Both the position numbers and the translations under genes were made by a program. This document shows positions 1 to 9,208 of a stretch of DNA of 64,000 bases, in pieces; within the stretch, counting starts at the first letter, position 1, and each line of letters starts with the position of its first letter. The stretch comes from Heliopora coerulea (Eukaryota > Cnidaria > Anthozoa > Scleralcyonacea > Helioporidae), in assembly GCA_030142905.1 (NCBI GenBank), contig JASJOG010000042.1:1118501-1182500 (forward strand), given 5' to 3'. The notes beneath the pieces were generated by a model. It ran no database searches, was not told the DNA's origin, and worked only from the letters and a program-made list of their open reading frames with translations.

Positions 1-65
1 CCATGGTGCCATCTTACCGTAGAACAATAGTCAGCCCTTGTCAGGGAACCGGGAAATAGGTCACT

Positions 66-605
66 ATTTACAAAAATCAGAACGATAGAAACAAAAGAGT
101 TATATGCGAAGGTCTATATCAACCTTGGCTTCAGACGACTCCTGCACTTCTGGCAAATCTTTGACTGTTAACCTTTAAAGGAAGCTTCGTTATTTTTTCA
201 ACTACCACTTTCACTTTGTCTTCCCAATACCTAGTTCTTCCAGAACACGTATCTCGTATCTTGTTTCGATATTTCTAGACACTTAACATTTTACTGTCGA
301 CCCTGGACTTCTTACCCCCAGAACCTCGACATCTATCCTCGACTTTTGGCTACATTACACCACTCGTGCCTTTCTAGCTCTTGGAATATGTGACACTCTC
401 TTAAATTCTTACAAGATGTTCGGCATAAAGACTGCCGATCATGGGAAGACCTGGTGAGACTGGCAGTTGAAACAATAACGAAGCTTCCTTTGAAGGTTAA
501 CAATCATAATGATTCGTAAGAAGTGCAGGAGCCGTCTGAAGCCAAGGTTGATGTAGACCTTCACATATAACTCTTTTCTTTCTATCGTTCAGATTTTTGT
601 AAATA
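66..605. mobile_element. Fold-back element with ~140-bp inverted arms
   Basis: The left arm (about 66-205) and right arm (about 466-605) are inverted copies with few mismatches; for example TTTACAAAAATCAGAACGAT opens the left arm and its complement closes the right. About 260 bp of loop separates them. No coding sequence is seen. It is a MITE-like or fold-back transposon of unassigned class. Confidence 0.7.
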
Positions 606-614
606 GGAACCTAT

Positions 615-697
615 TCCTCGATTCCCCCATTCCCCTATTCCCCGGTTCCCCGGTTCCCCGATTTCGCGGTTCCCCGATTTCCCGTTCCCCCTTTTAA
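615..697. repeat. Minisatellite of short GGTTCCCCGATT-type units
   Basis: A C-rich stretch of about eight imperfect 9-10 base units such as GGTTCCCC, GATTCCC and TATTCCCC. It directly follows the fold-back element at 66-605. Confidence 0.7.
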
Positions 698-780
698 AGA
701 TAGCCGTTATAGAGCAAACTGAATGGTTGGAGTCAGGAAACACCGCAATTGGAGAAGGAATCACAAAATGAATGAACATT

Positions 781-1008
781 AGACGTAAAATGAAGATGAC
801 AGCCTTGCTCAAAATTTGAAGATGTAATGTCATCACACTCAGAAACACACGGATAAAGTTTAACAGAAATTCACTGACGCTTCGTTGCCGACGCACAACA
901 TTTTCAAAGTAATTGATCCGTGTGTCTCTGTCTAATTCCTGAGTGTGATGACATTACATCTTCGACTTTTGAGCTGGGCTCTCATCTTCATTTTGCGCCT
1001 GAGATTTC
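781..1008. mobile_element. Inverted-repeat element
   Basis: The left arm near 781-860 and right arm near 918-1008 pair over GAAGATGTAATGTCATCACA and over the outer GTAAAATGAAGATGA block. A CTGGGC motif lies on the right arm, followed within about 45 bases by a CCGCCCGG-like tail, features shared with the fold-backs near 2.1 kb and 39.7 kb. Confidence 0.6.
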
Positions 1009-1197
1009 CGCCCGGTAAATCTCCAGCGAACACTTTAACGTGAACGAACACTATCCAAGCGTAAACTTTAACATCCTACCTCTCATTTGTTGTAATCTTG
1101 CGGAGATATGTTTCCTAATGACCTGGTCTGCTTGATGGACGATGTTTTTCTCTGTTATTGCTCGGTCTTTGGCCTATTAAAACAAACAGTCAAGGTG

Positions 1198-1441
1198 TTG
1201 TCTGAGGCTTTGCATGGTGAAAATTGTTCTTTATATTAAAAGTAGATTTTGTGGCTTGCACCACGTGTCAGTGCACCTGTGATTTATTCAGCTGGGCTTT
1301 CAATCCGTGAACTCGGGCGGTCATCAGAGAAGTTAAGAACGTTTCGTAACTTCTCTGATGACAGCCTGAGTTCACGAACTGAAAATTCAGATAAATAAAT
1401 CATACGTGGTGTAATCCAAAAGTCTACTTTTAATACAAAAG
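1198..1441. mobile_element. Fold-back element with 12-bp target-site duplication
   Basis: Two arms (about 1215-1334 and 1347-1441) are inverted copies, with arm tips meeting at AACGTTTCGTAAC. The 12-mer ACAGTCAAGGTG occurs at 1186-1197 and again at 1442-1453, directly flanking the element. That is a convincing target-site duplication. The CGTTTCG and CTGATGA motifs are present but are not arranged as a complete hammerhead that I can fold. Confidence 0.75.
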
Positions 1442-2076
1442 ACAGTCAAGGTGCAAGAAAAGTTGTCATCTGGGCTGCCCCAATTACAATTTAAGAAATC
1501 ACGTGGGCTCAGTTAAAGGATTTAGTCAAATGAAATAAGGACGACGTGAGTGAGACATATGGGTGACTTAGAGAAGGGACGTTTAGATCTGAAGAAGTTT
1601 GAGTTAGGTAGACGTAGAACACAGCGATAACAAATCACAACCACAAGGTTAATTTTCCGGTTAGATGGCTCGATACGTTTAAGGCCCGTTTACACAATAC
1701 GACTGTCGTATATGATTGTTCCTTCTGATATATCCAATTAACTCACTCGATTCTTTCGAAAGCAGGAATTGTGCCTATGAGACAACATTACGGGGTATAA
1801 GCAACACGCATTCTTGATATTGCGGACCGCATTTACCTTCAACAGAATTTTTTCCTGCAAAACAAAGACAAATGACTTTGCTTCCCAAGGGCATAGTCGA
1901 ACATTCAGAACGCCGTTTTCGTTCTACACGGACGTCAATGACAGCATTTCCACATTCTGAATGTATCGTCTACCCGTAGAACGTAAATATCTCTCCGTTA
2001 AGTTAAAAATATAATAGCCCAGCAAACAAGTTTAAATAAAGCCATAACGGAACCATATCTTTAAAAAGATTTTATT

Positions 2077-2113
2077 GACTAACGTTTCGTTACTTAACCA
2101 GTAACATCATCAG
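2077..2113 (-). ncRNA. Hammerhead ribozyme, type I minimal
   Basis: On the minus strand the core CUGAUGA (2113-2107) is followed by stem II GUUAC/GUAAC (2105-2101 with 2093-2089, loop UGGUUAA), then GAAA (2088-2085). A very short stem III with loop GUUA follows, then the cleavage triplet GUC (2079-2077). All invariant core bases are present. The tiny stem III is typical of Penelope-associated hammerheads. Confidence 0.8.
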
Positions 2114-2236
2114 AGTAATTATTTACAGGAGTTGAGAGGCTTAAATAGCTAACTGTTACAAAAATAGTGATGAAAGAATGTCAGTTTTTTGTAACAGTTA
2201 GCTATTTAAGCCTCTCAACTCCTGTAAATAGTTACT

Positions 2237-2273
2237 CTGATGATGTTACTGGTTAAGTAACGAAACGTTAGTC
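2237..2273 (+). ncRNA. Hammerhead ribozyme, type I minimal (second arm)
   Basis: Plus-strand partner of the minus-strand motif: CUGAUGA 2237-2243, stem II 2245-2249 with 2257-2261, GAAA 2262-2265, loop GUUA 2267-2270 and triplet GUC 2271-2273. The two ribozymes point outward from the fold-back centre. Stem I is weak (about four of five pairs), as is common in the family. Confidence 0.8.
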
Positions 2274-2350
2274 AATAAAATCTTTCTAAAGATATGGTTC
2301 CATTATGGCTTTATTTAAACTTGTTTGCTGGGCTATTATATTTTTAACTA

Positions 2351-3708
2351 AACTTCGTTTCCCACCTGGCTCTTCAATTGCAACAATCTCTCAGTTAAGT
2401 TTACCGCTGACTCACTGATGCTATGGTCTCCCTTAATGGGATGTTTAAGTTATTCATCATTTAAGTTATTCATCATTCATTGGATGAAAAATTCGATTGA
2501 AAGAATACACTACCCTCCATTCTTAAACTCTTGTTTATGAAATCTTCGAGCTGCCATCCATGACTTAAGAACCTCGGTTGCTTGTGCTCTCTGCTACATA
2601 CCCCATGACGAGAGCCGTACCTAGGTGGTAAATTGGTAATTCGCCTGGAGGCGCCTCCCTCAGTCCTCTCTAACGCACCCCAAGCTCCTTCTATTGTACA
2701 GCTAAATGAGGTGCTTCTATCAAGCGTTTACAATGCTTATTGTTTTTTATAACTCAAAATGCAATTGAAAATTTAAAACAGGTGCTGGTGAGCCTTCACA
2801 GCTGCAAAGTCATCAATTAACGATGAGAAGCCAAGACATTAATTTAATATTTTGAGTTTTGCAAAATATTTTTGAATCTAAAAAAAAAAGACCAAAAAAA
2901 GTCGAATCTTTGTTTCTGAAAATGTCGCCCCATAAAATTTCTCGTCTTGGCAAGTGCCCCAGTGGCCCCCACCAATGGTATGGCACTGCCCATGACGAAC
3001 TTGTTCCATCGGACAACTGGAATGTGTAGTTTTGTAGTCCAAATGATAAAACTACTGGTACGAAATAAAAAGACCGTCGTAAAAGACCATATCTTGTGTA
3101 TCTAAACAGGGAAAAACCGATCTTGAGACACAATCTCCTATTACTAGCACGCTCGTCCGGTCGGACAACTGAGATCAAATTGTTCCTGATCCGACCAGAA
3201 AGCCTACCCGTCCCGGACGTTCGGACGTCGCAAGTTTCTTACCCTAAAAGGCTACTCCTCATGGGGGTGATGTAACTACGGGAGGAAACCGGAGTACACG
3301 GAGAAAACCTACGGTGCTTGGCAGAGTTAAATGGGACAACATTCTTCTCACATGCGACCAAGGTAACTTTAATCACGGTACAACACACACGGTACAATAA
3401 AAATTAAGGAAACTGTGGTTTAAGTTGGTAAGCCAAATGCTAGACAAGAACTTTCCATTTGAAAGAATACTACGACACAGCATACGTTTCACGTTAAAAT
3501 ACAACGCGAAATCACTCATCTGCGGTTAGAACGCGGAACGTTAACACACGGTGTAACGAACGCAGTTAAGAAAATTCGGTCAGCACATTGATGTGTGGAT
3601 TTCGCGAAACTTAGAAGTGACGCGGGGTAGGTTTGTAAAACGCGAAGATTTATAAGAAATTAAAACATGAGATTTCGATATAATAGCGTAGAATCACATT
3701 AAGTTTAC
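2351..3708. other. Non-coding stretch with a poly(A)-rich spot and a partial SINE
   Basis: No exon was recognised on either strand. It includes a direct repeat of TTTAAGTTATTCATCATT near 2450-2480 and a partial minus-strand SINE at 3240-3390. Missing 3' exons of PSTK would be expected here if the intron is short, but none was visible. Confidence 0.4.
3240..3390 (-). repeat. Partial SINE, family B
   Basis: The stretch contains the complement of the family-B body: the GGTTTTCTCC..GTACTCCGG..CTCCCG order, and the GTGACCAAGG-like block near 3356. It is the 3' part of the repeat whose longer copies lie at 20523, 40208 and 60860. Confidence 0.6.
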
Positions 3709-6700
3709 CTTTTCTTTTTCATCCATAACTTTCAGAGGTGGTGGGACATTATTGGCAGCATTTCGAAGGAGTTCAAATATTTTTTCCCTGAAACGAACCA
3801 AGGGAGTTACCACAGCACTACGAATGTGTACAGAACTGTAGAATAAATGTAGACTATATTACTTTTTAAATTAACTACCATTTGTTAGTAGCTTCCTTGG
3901 TTGTATCTAATGTAATACTGTATTTCTCCCAGGGAAATTTTTGTGGATCAGGCTTTTCAAGCCGGTTGATCATTTTGACGATGGTGTCTTCTGCAACAGC
4001 TTCAAATCTCTTTGCGTTTCGATTCAAGGCAACATCCAGGGGGCAGTGAATGTAGACTTCAGTAAAACTAAATGAGGCTAGATAAACATGAAGACATTGT
4101 CGATTACTGAAGACAAGCTACAGTAACAAGCTACAGTAACAAGCTGGGTCCGAAACATTATTTGTTGTTCCTTCGGCAACCATGGGTTTTTTTCAGGTTG
4201 CCCCAGAAAGAATTTGGTAGCTCATACCCATGTTTTGTTTGCCCTTTTTTTTTAATGTAAGCCTAAGAAACACAAAAACTTTATCATACATAAATGATAT
4301 GTTTACTTCATAACTCAGTCAGCTTACACAATGGTGATTATTTTGAATACAGTGAACTCTCCCTAAGCGGACACCCCTCTAAGGCGGACACCTCTCCAAG
4401 GCGGACACAAAATTTGGTCCCTGCAGTATCACGCTTGTTTCTCTGTAAATGAACTCTCTTTAAGGCGGACACCTCTCTAAGGCGGGACATGGACACTTTT
4501 TTTTGCAGCGTTTTGGTTCAAAATACTTCTCAAAGCGGACACAGGATGTTTACGAAATTTTACAACAGGGCAGTATTAGCGCTAAATGACCTACGACATA
4601 ATAGACACAATCTGACTTTCTGGTTTTGATAAAAGACTAGTATTTATTTCACAGCCGGAAGACAACTTATTTGTGCAGTCTTTTACTGCAATAAGTAGAG
4701 TCACTTGTACTCTTTCTTTTCTTTTTTCCACTGTCTTGATTTTGATTAACAGCAGTTTTAACTTTGTGTTTTCTTTGACTACACACTTCGCAATCCAGGC
4801 CACGAGTTCTGGGATACCTCGAAATGTGTATTTGCATGGAACGTCAAGTCAATATCCACTCCCACGGTTTAACCTTTCTCCTATAATTTCATAAGAAACG
4901 CTACTTGATTCAATCTCCAGGAATCGATTGATAGACCGGCTATAGTTCAGTGGCACATGGCCGACAACTTCCCCATCACTGATTATGGCAGCAGCATTCA
5001 GGTCTTTTTCGTTGTTGGATTCTCGTTTGCACACTAGAATTCCTCCAAGAGTAGGGATCCAGATGTCTTTATATACATGGTGCCCACGAACAAAGGAATT
5101 AAACGAGAATAAATTCTGCACTCTGCTCATAGTATCCTGTGTGTATTGATATTTTGTTAATATTTTGACTAAACTAATTATTAATAGGGTGTGACCCTAA
5201 AATAGCGTGGGAACAAAATACACAAGAGAGCAACATCATTTGTAACAGTGAGGACGTGTTATAAAGCGAAGAAATAAATTCACATTTACACAATCTGTAT
5301 GCGAATTCATCGCAACTTTTTTATTGAAGAACTCAAGCTAGTACTAACTGGTTTGGTTTTAAAAGATTATTGCGAGTATAAGCTCAAGTCACAAATAAGG
5401 CTATGGATGGCGGGTTGTTGGGAAAAATTCAGAGGCATGCCATGGCCATTCGCGTCGTAGAGATTAAGTTCCCCCAATAACAAGCGTTGCAAAGGGGTTT
5501 TGTTAAGGTTAACCCATATATTCTGCACAAGTATAAAATTCTGCTTTTAGTTTTGACGTTTGGGCGTCAGATTACTCAGCTCTCCCTAAGGCGGACACCT
5601 CTCTAAGGTGGACACCTCTGTAAGGCGGACACTAAATTTGGTCCTGAGAGTGTCCACCTTAGAGAGAGTTCACTGTAATGCTAACATAGTGTAGGTTCAG
5701 TAACATGAAACCTGCATGAATCAAGAACAAGACAAGCAAGTTCATCACAAATAGTTTAGCCAGCAAAAGTAACTTTTGTGTTACCCATTTCTTTCATTTA
5801 TTTTACTGTCTTTCGTGACTCAAAAAAGGTCAAAATATCAAATGAGATATATATCTTGGAAATGTGGGAGCTTGGAGATATATTGAATGATGGATGAACA
5901 TTTGTCAAGGTCTATCCTCAGAAAATGATTTCTAAGCTGCAGACAGAAATCAAACACACAACCTTCTGATTACTGGTGATTAGCTCAATATCTCTGTCTT
6001 GGTAGCCCAATGGTTAGTGAGTCTCACCAGTCATCAGAAGGTTGCAGGTTCAATCCCCCCATCTGGGGTTCTGAAATCATTTTCTGAGGATAGACCTTGA
6101 CAAATTTTCATCTATCATTCAATATCAATTATGTTAGCATTTGAAAATGGATTGCCCAAGGGGCAACCATTCATCAAAATTTGGTTGCCCAAAGAAAATT
6201 TTGGTTGTCTGGGTCAACTGGACAACTGCTAAATTTCAAACCCTGACCAAGTGACGTAATCTGTTAAGCTATAATCTAGACCTAGTAAGTAACTTTATTT
6301 ATTATTGATTATATTATCTGTTACATCTCAAATTCATTAATAATTCATAAGCAAAACACAAAGGAAATCAGTACCAAGACATAGTTTGGATATCTGATCT
6401 TAATTAGCATAGAATTTCATCAAATTTATACCCAATTTTCTCTTTAAATGCAGATTTTTTGAGATATAATATCATACACTCAAAAGTTGTGTTTCATCAG
6501 ATATCCAACCACCTTGAAGTTGGTTAAAAAACTCGGCTATCACCTCATTTTTCAACTCACTTCTCAGTGTTTGGATATCTGATCAAACACTCCTTCTCAT
6601 GTATGATATATTACATCTAAACTGTTTGCCTTATAGTGGTCCATTAACATCTGACCTTCGAGGGTCCAGTGTTAATGATGGAGGAAACACATAAAAATCA

Positions 6701-8873
6701 GATATATTATTTGGATAATGTTTGAACTCATGTAAAGCTAAATAGATGTCCAGTGGTCATTTGAAAAGTTGCATTTCAGTTTCACTGAGGACAACATAAG
6801 AAGTTCTATCTTCAATATTGTCAATATTGTGCGTGGTAGATGAACGATCTTCAGGCTCAATACTCAGAAAATGATTTCTGAGTCCCAGATGGGGATCGAA
6901 CCCACAACCTTCTGATGACCGGTTAGATGCTCTAACTGGCCTCTAATGGTGGCTTCCGCTTAGGTCACACATATATATCGAATTTGCACCTTAGCTCACC
7001 ATTTGAGTCTTGGTAGCTCAATGGTTAGAGCATCTAACCAGTCATCAGAAGGTTGTGGGTTCGATCCCCGTCTGGGGCTCAGAAATCATTTTCTGAGTAT
7101 CGAGCCTGAAGATCGTTCATCTACCACAATATATCCAAGCTCTCATGTTTCTCTAAACAATATTGTGGGTGGGACATGAAAATGCTGTAAACATGTTTCA
7201 CACCTCCAGCACCCATCTCCTACACCATCTACAGTACTTTTTAGTAATGATTAAGGCAAAAAATATAATTCTGTTAATCCAGTCCTGCTGGCTCCTTTCA
7301 TTTCCATATTATGGGGCACGTGTCTCTGCACATACTCACTCACCCCATCTCACTTTTCTCTCAAACAACTAGAAGTTCAAAGGTCATCACTGCATAAACT
7401 ACACTGAAGTTAGACTGAGTTTCATGCACATGAATATAAACTTACCTTTCCTTGCCAACTGGTAATATTCATATCTCATACTACGATAGTACATATTGTC
7501 ATCTATTACTACCACATGAAAAAAATTGCTGGCTCTGCAGAGTACAGAGAAAAAGTCTGTTAATAAGCATTATGTTACATTAATAAAAAGTAAATATGAG
7601 CAAGGACCAATTAAAAACATTACACATCATAACATCTTTGATTTAATATAAACTGTCTTGACAGAATAATATGAGTATAACAGTTTAAGAATTAATGAAA
7701 ATTTGTATCAAATAAATGTACATGTATCCAGAACTTATCAGCCAAAGAGCCAACTAAAATTGAGAAGTTTATTATGCAATAAAGGCAGAGTGTGTTGTGT
7801 TATATAGGGGGAAGTAGAGCAAGGTTGCTGCAATTAAACCATTTTTTTAACTTTTATTGTTGGGAAATCAATTTCCTTGCATACACAAAGGAACATTCAG
7901 TGTACCTCCCATATCAGGTTCACATGGAATGCACCCAGGCCAACATAGGGGCAGGCTAACCAATACAGATTAGAGGGTGTTCTCACCCATTGAAAATAAC
8001 TTATTATAATTATGAAGGTCTTCTAACTTATTAATTGAAAGGTACAGGCAACACAAAAATCTTGTATCTAACTCAGATATTTGGATTACACTATGGTTCA
8101 GTTGCCTTTGCACTGATCAAAAGAGTACACACTGTGTTTGAATATCTTCAGACTTCCAGATAGTTCTAGGAATAACCCATTTTGCATTGCATCAAGCCAG
8201 GTTTTCATGAGGTTTAAAATCTCAAATTGCTAAGGGTGTATGGAGGTACGACCAGCTTTCAATGTCTGAAATTTCAAATTTTCTCTAGATGTTACTAAGT
8301 CATACCCCACATTACAGGCACTGTAGCACCTCAACCCCCATTCCAGTATTACCTCTTAATACAGTAGGTTGCTATTTTCAACAAATGGCATGAATTACCC
8401 TTACCATCACAATACAAACACATACAAACAATGAAAAATCCTTCAAAACTTGATATTATGACAACTTGATATGTCATGAACTCTCATAGGCACAAGTTGT
8501 ATCTCACCCCTTTGCTGTACCTGGTCATGTTACCTCCTTCATGGCAGGGACATGATATGCTGAAAGGTCGGTTTCGTTGGTTAGGGGTAAAGGATTTTTC
8601 ACCGGCGATGCCCATGCTTTGTTTGTCTTCATCGGAAGATATTACAAATTCTTCCAGTCCGTTCAGAATAGTCCTACGCTTTGTTTTCCAGTTCGCAAGA
8701 GCTGAACTTATCATAGAGGGTTTCCTTTCTGGAATAAAGTCATCGTAACGAACATAGATAAAATGTAAACATTTCTCAGCTATCTTCCAGTTCATGGATA
8801 TGAGCTCGTTAGCCAAACTCGACTTTCCCGAAGCTGGAATACCGCAAAGTACAAGAAAACAGCCATCCGCCAT
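3709..8873 (-). CDS. PSTK: L-seryl-tRNA(Sec) kinase, 3' end missing
   Basis: PSTK phosphorylates Ser-tRNA(Sec) to give the O-phosphoseryl intermediate of selenocysteine synthesis, in the cytosol. Four exons join in phase: 8873-8534, 7532-7446, 4077-3879 and 3787-3709, giving 235 codons. Exon 1 holds the P-loop GIPASGKSS (residues 11-19) and YDDFIP (42-47), the Walker-type region of this kinase family. Exon 2 reads VVVIDDNMYYRSMRYE and exon 3 reads EVYIHCPLDVALNRN, both close to vertebrate PSTK. Exon 2 uses the second AG of a CAGAG acceptor, which is the only choice that keeps frame. The human protein is about 350 residues, so roughly 110 C-terminal residues are missing. I saw no matching exon between 1 and 3700; they may lie beyond the window or be too diverged to see. 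Intron 2 (4078-7445) contains a HIRAN-bearing DNA element and two SINE pairs. The gene is divergent from ATP6V0E. I am sure of the identity and less sure of the 3' structure. Confidence 0.88.
4350..5675. mobile_element. TA-flanked TIR DNA element (pogo/Tigger-like) carrying a HIRAN gene
   Basis: The left end starts CAGTGAACTCTCCCTAAG at 4350. The right end is its inverted match, finishing at 5675. A TA dinucleotide lies outside both ends (4348-4349 and 5676-5677), as expected for Tc1/mariner/pogo-type insertion. Both subterminal zones carry many copies of the short motif AAGGCGGACAC, and the phrase AAATTTGGTCC recurs at both ends in the same relative place. There is no recognisable transposase inside the 1.3 kb, so the element is non-autonomous. 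The only coding-like sequence in it is the HIRAN pseudogene on the minus strand. It sits in intron 2 of PSTK. Assignment to the pogo/Tigger group rests on the CAG terminus and TA target only. Confidence 0.75.
4591..5130 (-). pseudogene. HIRAN-like domain protein, single exon, in-frame stop
   Basis: Reading starts at ATG 5130. The first 93 codons give FVRGHHVYKDIWIPTLGG and GEVVGHVPLNYS, the layout of the HIRAN-type proteins that occur in many copies in cnidarian genomes (recalled, not searched). The HIRAN fold is linked with DNA-end binding in other proteins. Codon 94 (4851-4849) is TGA, after which the same frame continues open as LDVPCKYTFRGIPELV and on to a stop near 4591. Relatives usually have a glycine where the stop lies, so one substitution explains the break. 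The total would be about 180 codons, normal for such stand-alone proteins. No introns are seen. It lies wholly within the TIR element at 4350-5675. Readthrough or an assembly error cannot be excluded. Confidence 0.7.
5880..5990 (-). repeat. tRNA-like SINE family A, decayed minus copy
   Basis: The complement of the family-A tail (CAGAAAATGATTTC) and B-box region (ACAACCTTCTGAT) is recognisable. It faces a plus-strand copy at 5991-6126, and the outer ends (ATATTGAATGATGGATGA) are also inverted copies of each other. Confidence 0.65.
5991..6126 (+). repeat. tRNA-like SINE family A, plus copy
   Basis: A tRNA-type internal promoter is visible: A box TAGCCCAATGG near 6003 and B box GGTTCAATCCC at 6047-6057. 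The common body GAAATCATTTTCTGAGG follows. It pairs with the minus copy just upstream. It is in PSTK intron 2. Confidence 0.75.
6815..6945 (-). repeat. tRNA-like SINE family A, minus copy
   Basis: The B box reads GGTTCGATCCC on the minus strand (6902-6892). The body AGAAATCATTTTCTGAG and the GAAGATCGTTCATCTACCA end are present. It faces a plus copy 60 bp away. Confidence 0.8.
7005..7150 (+). repeat. tRNA-like SINE family A, plus copy
   Basis: The A box TAGCTCAATGG begins near 7014 and the B box GGTTCGATCCC is at 7058-7068, an intact RNA polymerase III promoter by consensus. Body and tail match the copy at 6815-6945 in inverted orientation. The element looks like a tRNA over its first 70 bases but has no acceptor stem or 3' end, so it is a SINE and not a tRNA gene. 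Confidence 0.85.
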
Positions 8874-9208
8874 CTTGTTTGATCTTTAAAGCTAAATTCC
8901 ATGCTTCGCATTACCATGTACGTTGCATTTGTGCGGCCATCTGATAAACGATCGGACTCTTTTCCGCATGCATAAACTGTTTATCATCTTTCGTTAGCAT
9001 GACAGCACTGACAGAATCTTGTTGTGTTGTCAAGTCCTGCAGGTAATTTATATACTGAACTGGCAAATAAGATTTTCTTTGGGAAAAAAATTGTAAACGC
9101 AATCTATCACTCGTGAATCATGTTGACACGGGCACCCTCGAAGATAAGGTAGTTATTACCAAGGATGTGATGTAGTTCAAGAGAAAGTAAAGGAGACACG
9201 GAAACAAG
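8874..9208. promoter_or_regulatory. Shared divergent promoter region of PSTK and ATP6V0E
   Basis: Only 335 bp separate the PSTK start codon (minus, 8873) from the ATP6V0E start codon (plus, 9209). Any 5' UTRs and core promoters of both genes must lie here or overlap the neighbouring gene. I see no clear TATA box at a fixed distance. That it is bidirectional is inferred from the layout. Confidence 0.5.

Larger units (their letters stand above)
1985..2350. mobile_element. Penelope-like fold-back with two hammerhead ribozymes
   Basis: Two near-identical inverted arms (about 1990-2165 and 2185-2345) begin and end with the CCCAGCAAAC / GTTTGCTGGG termini. Each arm carries a hammerhead ribozyme core (listed separately). 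Beyond the right arm there is an unpaired TTCCCACCTGG tail near 2360, which recurs after other fold-backs in this window. Minimal hammerheads of this kind are known from the pseudo-LTRs of Penelope-like retroelements, which is the basis for the class. Confidence 0.75.

Noticed and set aside
1330..1375. Hammerhead ribozyme in the 1.3-kb fold-back
   Set aside because: CUGAUGA and GAAAC are both present but in the wrong order across the hairpin tip; no complete core folds.
7011..7083. A tRNA gene
   Set aside because: A and B boxes match a tRNA, but no acceptor stem closes, there is no anticodon loop with clear stem, and the same body and tail recur in other copies. It is a SINE head.
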